Source: Nitrospirota bacterium
GTDB lineage: Bacteria > Nitrospirota > CAKKRA01 > 9FT-COMBO-42-15
Assembly: GCA_023248415.1 (NCBI GenBank)
Contig: JAHFEP010000116.1
Span: 1-8,730, forward strand
Direction of reading: 5' to 3'
Length of the DNA stretch: 8,730 bases
Made by a program: the position numbers and the translations under genes. Under the pieces are notes generated by a model. The model was given only the letters and a program-made list of their open reading frames with translations, did not search any database and was not told the origin of the DNA. This document shows, piece after piece, positions 7,313-8,730 of this stretch (positions within the stretch are counted from its first letter, which is position 1; the number at the start of each line of letters is the position of its first letter).

Positions 7313-7939
7313 TCAACCCTCCAATTTTGGAATTGTTGTTACAGCCACTCCTTGAACCTGAAAATTTTCAGTCAGGATAATCGGCTTATGATTTTTATTT
7401 TTTGACCTCGGCATTAGAACAATACAATTTTTACTGCGTTGAAATTCTTTAACAGTTGCCTCATCATCAATCAATGCTACAACTATATCGCCATTTTTTG
7501 CTGCTGACTGCTGGCGGACAAGTATTAAGTCTCCGTCATTGATTCCGGCTTTGTCCATGGAATCGCCCTTAGCCCTAAGCAAGAAGTATTTAGAGCCAGG
7601 CTTTGCAAGAGAGACAGATACAGGGATATATCCTTCAATATTTTCCTGAGCTAAGATAGGCGCTCCACAGGTTACCATACCAACTAAAGGAATATCTACT
7701 GTACGGGCATGAACTGAATCTGTGCCAATATCTTTAATTAGCTGCAACTCTCCATTTGGACGCTTTCCTAAAATACCTTTTTGGATTAATTCCTCAATAA
7801 TTAAAGCAGCTGATCTCGGGGATTTATATCCAAGCGCTGTCATCAACTCGCGCACAGAAGGAGTTTCGCCCTTGTGCATAAGCCAATTTCGTATATAACG
7901 GATTGCATCTGTCTGTTTATGGCTGAGTTGCGCCTTCAT
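7313..7939 (-). CDS. lexA: LexA-like self-cleaving transcriptional repressor
   Basis: A 208-residue repressor with LexA layout: an N-terminal winged helix (1-70; TPSVRELMTALGYKS carries the helix-turn-helix) and a C-terminal S24 peptidase domain. The cleavage site is C91-G92 in MVTCGAP; the catalytic pair is S127 (GDSMDKAG) and K164 (ATVKEF). The Ser-Lys spacing of 37 equals that of E. coli LexA. All parts needed for RecA-stimulated self-cleavage are present, so it should release its targets on DNA damage. The start at 7939 (MKAQLSHKQ) aligns with the LexA family start; an in-frame ATG at 7960 would add seven residues but lies inside the probable -10 box. It heads the MBL/membrane-protein gene row, which points to a local regulator, although it could also be the genome's main LexA. 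The symbol reflects family, not proven orthology. Confidence 0.85.
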   Translation of the reverse strand: MKAQLSHKQTDAIRYIRNWLMHKGETPSVRELMTALGYKSPRSAALIIEELIQKGILGKRPNGELQLIKDIGTDSVHARTVDIPLVGMVTCGAPILAQENIEGYIPVSVSLAKPGSKYFLLRAKGDSMDKAGINDGDLILVRQQSAAKNGDIVVALIDDEATVKEFQRSKNCIVLMPRSKNKNHKPIILTENFQVQGVAVTTIPKLEG

Positions 7940-7949
7940 AATTAATACG

Positions 7950-7983
7950 AACTGTATCATAGTGTATAATAAAAGTCAAGCAA
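7950..7983 (-). promoter_or_regulatory. Probable promoter of the LexA-led operon
   Basis: Reading the minus strand there are two overlapping options: TTGCTT (7983-7978), 16 nt, TATGAT (7961-7956); or TTGACT (7979-7974), 17 nt, TACAGT (7956-7951). Either places the transcript start only about 5-10 nt before the ATG at 7939, giving a very short leader with no Shine-Dalgarno site. A 7-nt near-repeat, ATACACT and ATACAGT, recurs exactly 10 bp apart (7967-7961 and 7957-7951) across the -10 region and is a possible operator half-site pair. Operator identity is a guess. Confidence 0.5.
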
Positions 7984-8014
7984 GTTTAAATATTTTTTTA
8001 TGTTTCCCCTTGCC

Positions 8015-8043
8015 TTGACTAAAAATAAGAATTACAGTATCCT
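8015..8043 (+). promoter_or_regulatory. Sigma70-type promoter for the exported small protein
   Basis: TTGACT (8015-8020), a 17-nt spacer and TATCCT (8038-8043) form a good sigma70-like promoter, leaving a leader of about 50 nt before the ATG at 8100. It points away from the lexA promoter, so the 7961-8099 stretch is a divergent control region. Nothing else is recognised in that stretch. Confidence 0.55.
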
Positions 8044-8099
8044 TTTAAAAAACATTTAAAAATATTTCTGCAAAAACTACATGGACAAGGGAGAAGACA

Positions 8100-8435
8100 A
8101 TGAAAAGAAAACAATATAATCTTTTGGCATTGGTTACTGCTTTATTATTGATATTAGCTGTGCCAATGCCTCTTAAAGCAGAGGAGAGCCAGCTCCGCAC
8201 AGAGTTTATGATTAACCACATGAGGCAGAACTTTGATGAGCAGGTAAGGATAATACGGGAGAACAAGAATAAAATCCCCGCTGAGATAAAATCCCTGCTT
8301 GCAGATGCGCTGAAAGAGAACAAGACCTTTGAAGAAAAGATGTATCTCTTAAATATGGCAAACGTAATGGCCTCCATGCACAAGCATTGGAATAATGACG
8401 ACAAGCCGCTCATTGAGGTAGAGACCATACAGTAG
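8100..8435 (+). CDS. Small exported protein of unknown function
   Basis: A 111-residue protein with a clear Sec signal peptide: basic MKRKQ, a hydrophobic stretch (about 8-22), then a likely cut after LKA near residue 26, leaving a mature chain of about 85 residues in the periplasm. The mature part is helical, charged and Met-rich (MINHMRQNF, LLNMANVMASMHKHW) and has no heme motif. The ribosome site AGGGAG (8088-8093) lies 6 nt before the ATG. It is followed in the same direction by a triheme cytochrome region, so it may be an accessory or the N-terminal piece of a cytochrome whose frame is broken by the TAG at 8433. I do not recognise the family. Its coding strand and codon use differ from the defence-like block, and it is probably host backbone. 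Confidence 0.7.
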   Translation: MKRKQYNLLALVTALLLILAVPMPLKAEESQLRTEFMINHMRQNFDEQVRIIRENKNKIPAEIKSLLADALKENKTFEEKMYLLNMANVMASMHKHWNNDDKPLIEVETIQ

Positions 8436-8448
8436 ATAGAGGTATTAA

Positions 8449-8730
8449 GGGAAACAAAAAGGATTAATAGAAACAACATTATCCTATGATACAGGCAAGG
8501 TTGACCATAAGAGGATAAAGGAGACAATAATCTCCATTCCTCATGGATAAACTGTGCCACATGTCATCCTGCTGTATTTAAAGAGAGTCTGGGCGCAAAC
8601 AATGTAAGAATGGCTGATATGGCAACAGGCAAGTCATGCGGTCATTGCCACGGCAGGGTATCATTTACATTTGCAGACTGCCAGCGCTGCCATATCCAGC
8701 CTAAAGACAAGCCTGTGAAAGGGGCGCTGA
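8449..8730 (+). pseudogene. Triheme c-type cytochrome (c7-like) fragment with a frame change, cut by the window end
   Basis: Three heme-binding motifs lie in one frame: CATCH (8553-8567), CGHCH (8637-8651) and CQRCH (8679-8693), with LHSSWIN just before the first, a pattern of periplasmic c7-type cytochromes. That frame is open only from 8511 (TAA at 8508) and has no ATG, GTG or TTG before the first heme motif. Directly upstream, cytochrome-like sequence (YDTGKVDHKRIKE) is in another frame, open 8449-8547. The reading therefore shifts by one base between about 8515 and 8530. This is either a real frameshift that breaks the gene or a sequencing error. The gene continues past the window edge. 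Confidence 0.68.

Noticed and set aside
8045..8560. Minus-strand open frame of 171 codons opposite the exported protein
   Set aside because: It is antisense to a gene with a good promoter, ribosome site and signal peptide, and has no recognisable domain.
7961..8730. Second copy of the tRNA 3' end as an island attachment repeat
   Set aside because: I found no match to the T-arm or acceptor bases in the right part of the window.
1..8730. CRISPR array, insertion sequence or integrase gene
   Set aside because: No regularly spaced repeats and no transposase or recombinase motifs were found on either strand.

Overview
This AT-rich window (8730 bp) holds an accessory, defence-like gene block between a tRNA gene and a host-type cytochrome region. 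The taxon cannot be fixed from the sequence. Three CxxCH heme motifs in a c7-like spacing at the right end, frequent ATA/AGA/AGG codons and a group I intron in a tRNA suggest an anaerobic, cytochrome-rich bacterium, for example Nitrospirota or a deltaproteobacterial lineage. This is a low-confidence inference.

Left edge (1-266, plus strand): the window opens inside the 3' part of a group I intron (P8, P7' and P9 are recognisable). The intron ends at G79 and is followed by the 3' exon of a tRNA (80-120, CCA encoded). The exon rebuilds as tRNA-Asn(GUU), with the intron between anticodon bases 35 and 36. A 21-bp hairpin (132-180) follows, between this tRNA and the convergent minus-strand operon.

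Middle (267-7960, all minus strand, read right to left): seven genes lie head to tail. First comes a LexA-like self-cleaving repressor, then a ComEC-type metallo-beta-lactamase-fold (MBL) protein, a four-helix membrane protein and a second MBL-fold protein, with junctions of 18 nt, a 4-nt ATGA overlap and 2 nt. After a 108-nt gap with an imperfect repeat comes a restriction-modification set: HNH endonuclease and two different SPPY (probably N4-cytosine) DNA methyltransferases, again nearly touching (11 nt, then ATGA). A sigma70-like promoter lies just upstream of lexA.

Right edge (7961-8730, plus strand): a divergent TTGACT-17-TATCCT promoter drives a small exported protein (8100-8435). Beyond it lies a triheme c-type cytochrome region that changes reading frame and has no start codon, so it is either a pseudogene or a sequence error.

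Interpretation: the LexA + MBL + membrane protein + MBL cassette looks like a regulated, undescribed (at least to me) defence or stress module placed directly upstream of a two-methyltransferase type II restriction system, probably under DNA-damage control. The arrangement is seen in the sequence. The defence role and SOS control are inferences.
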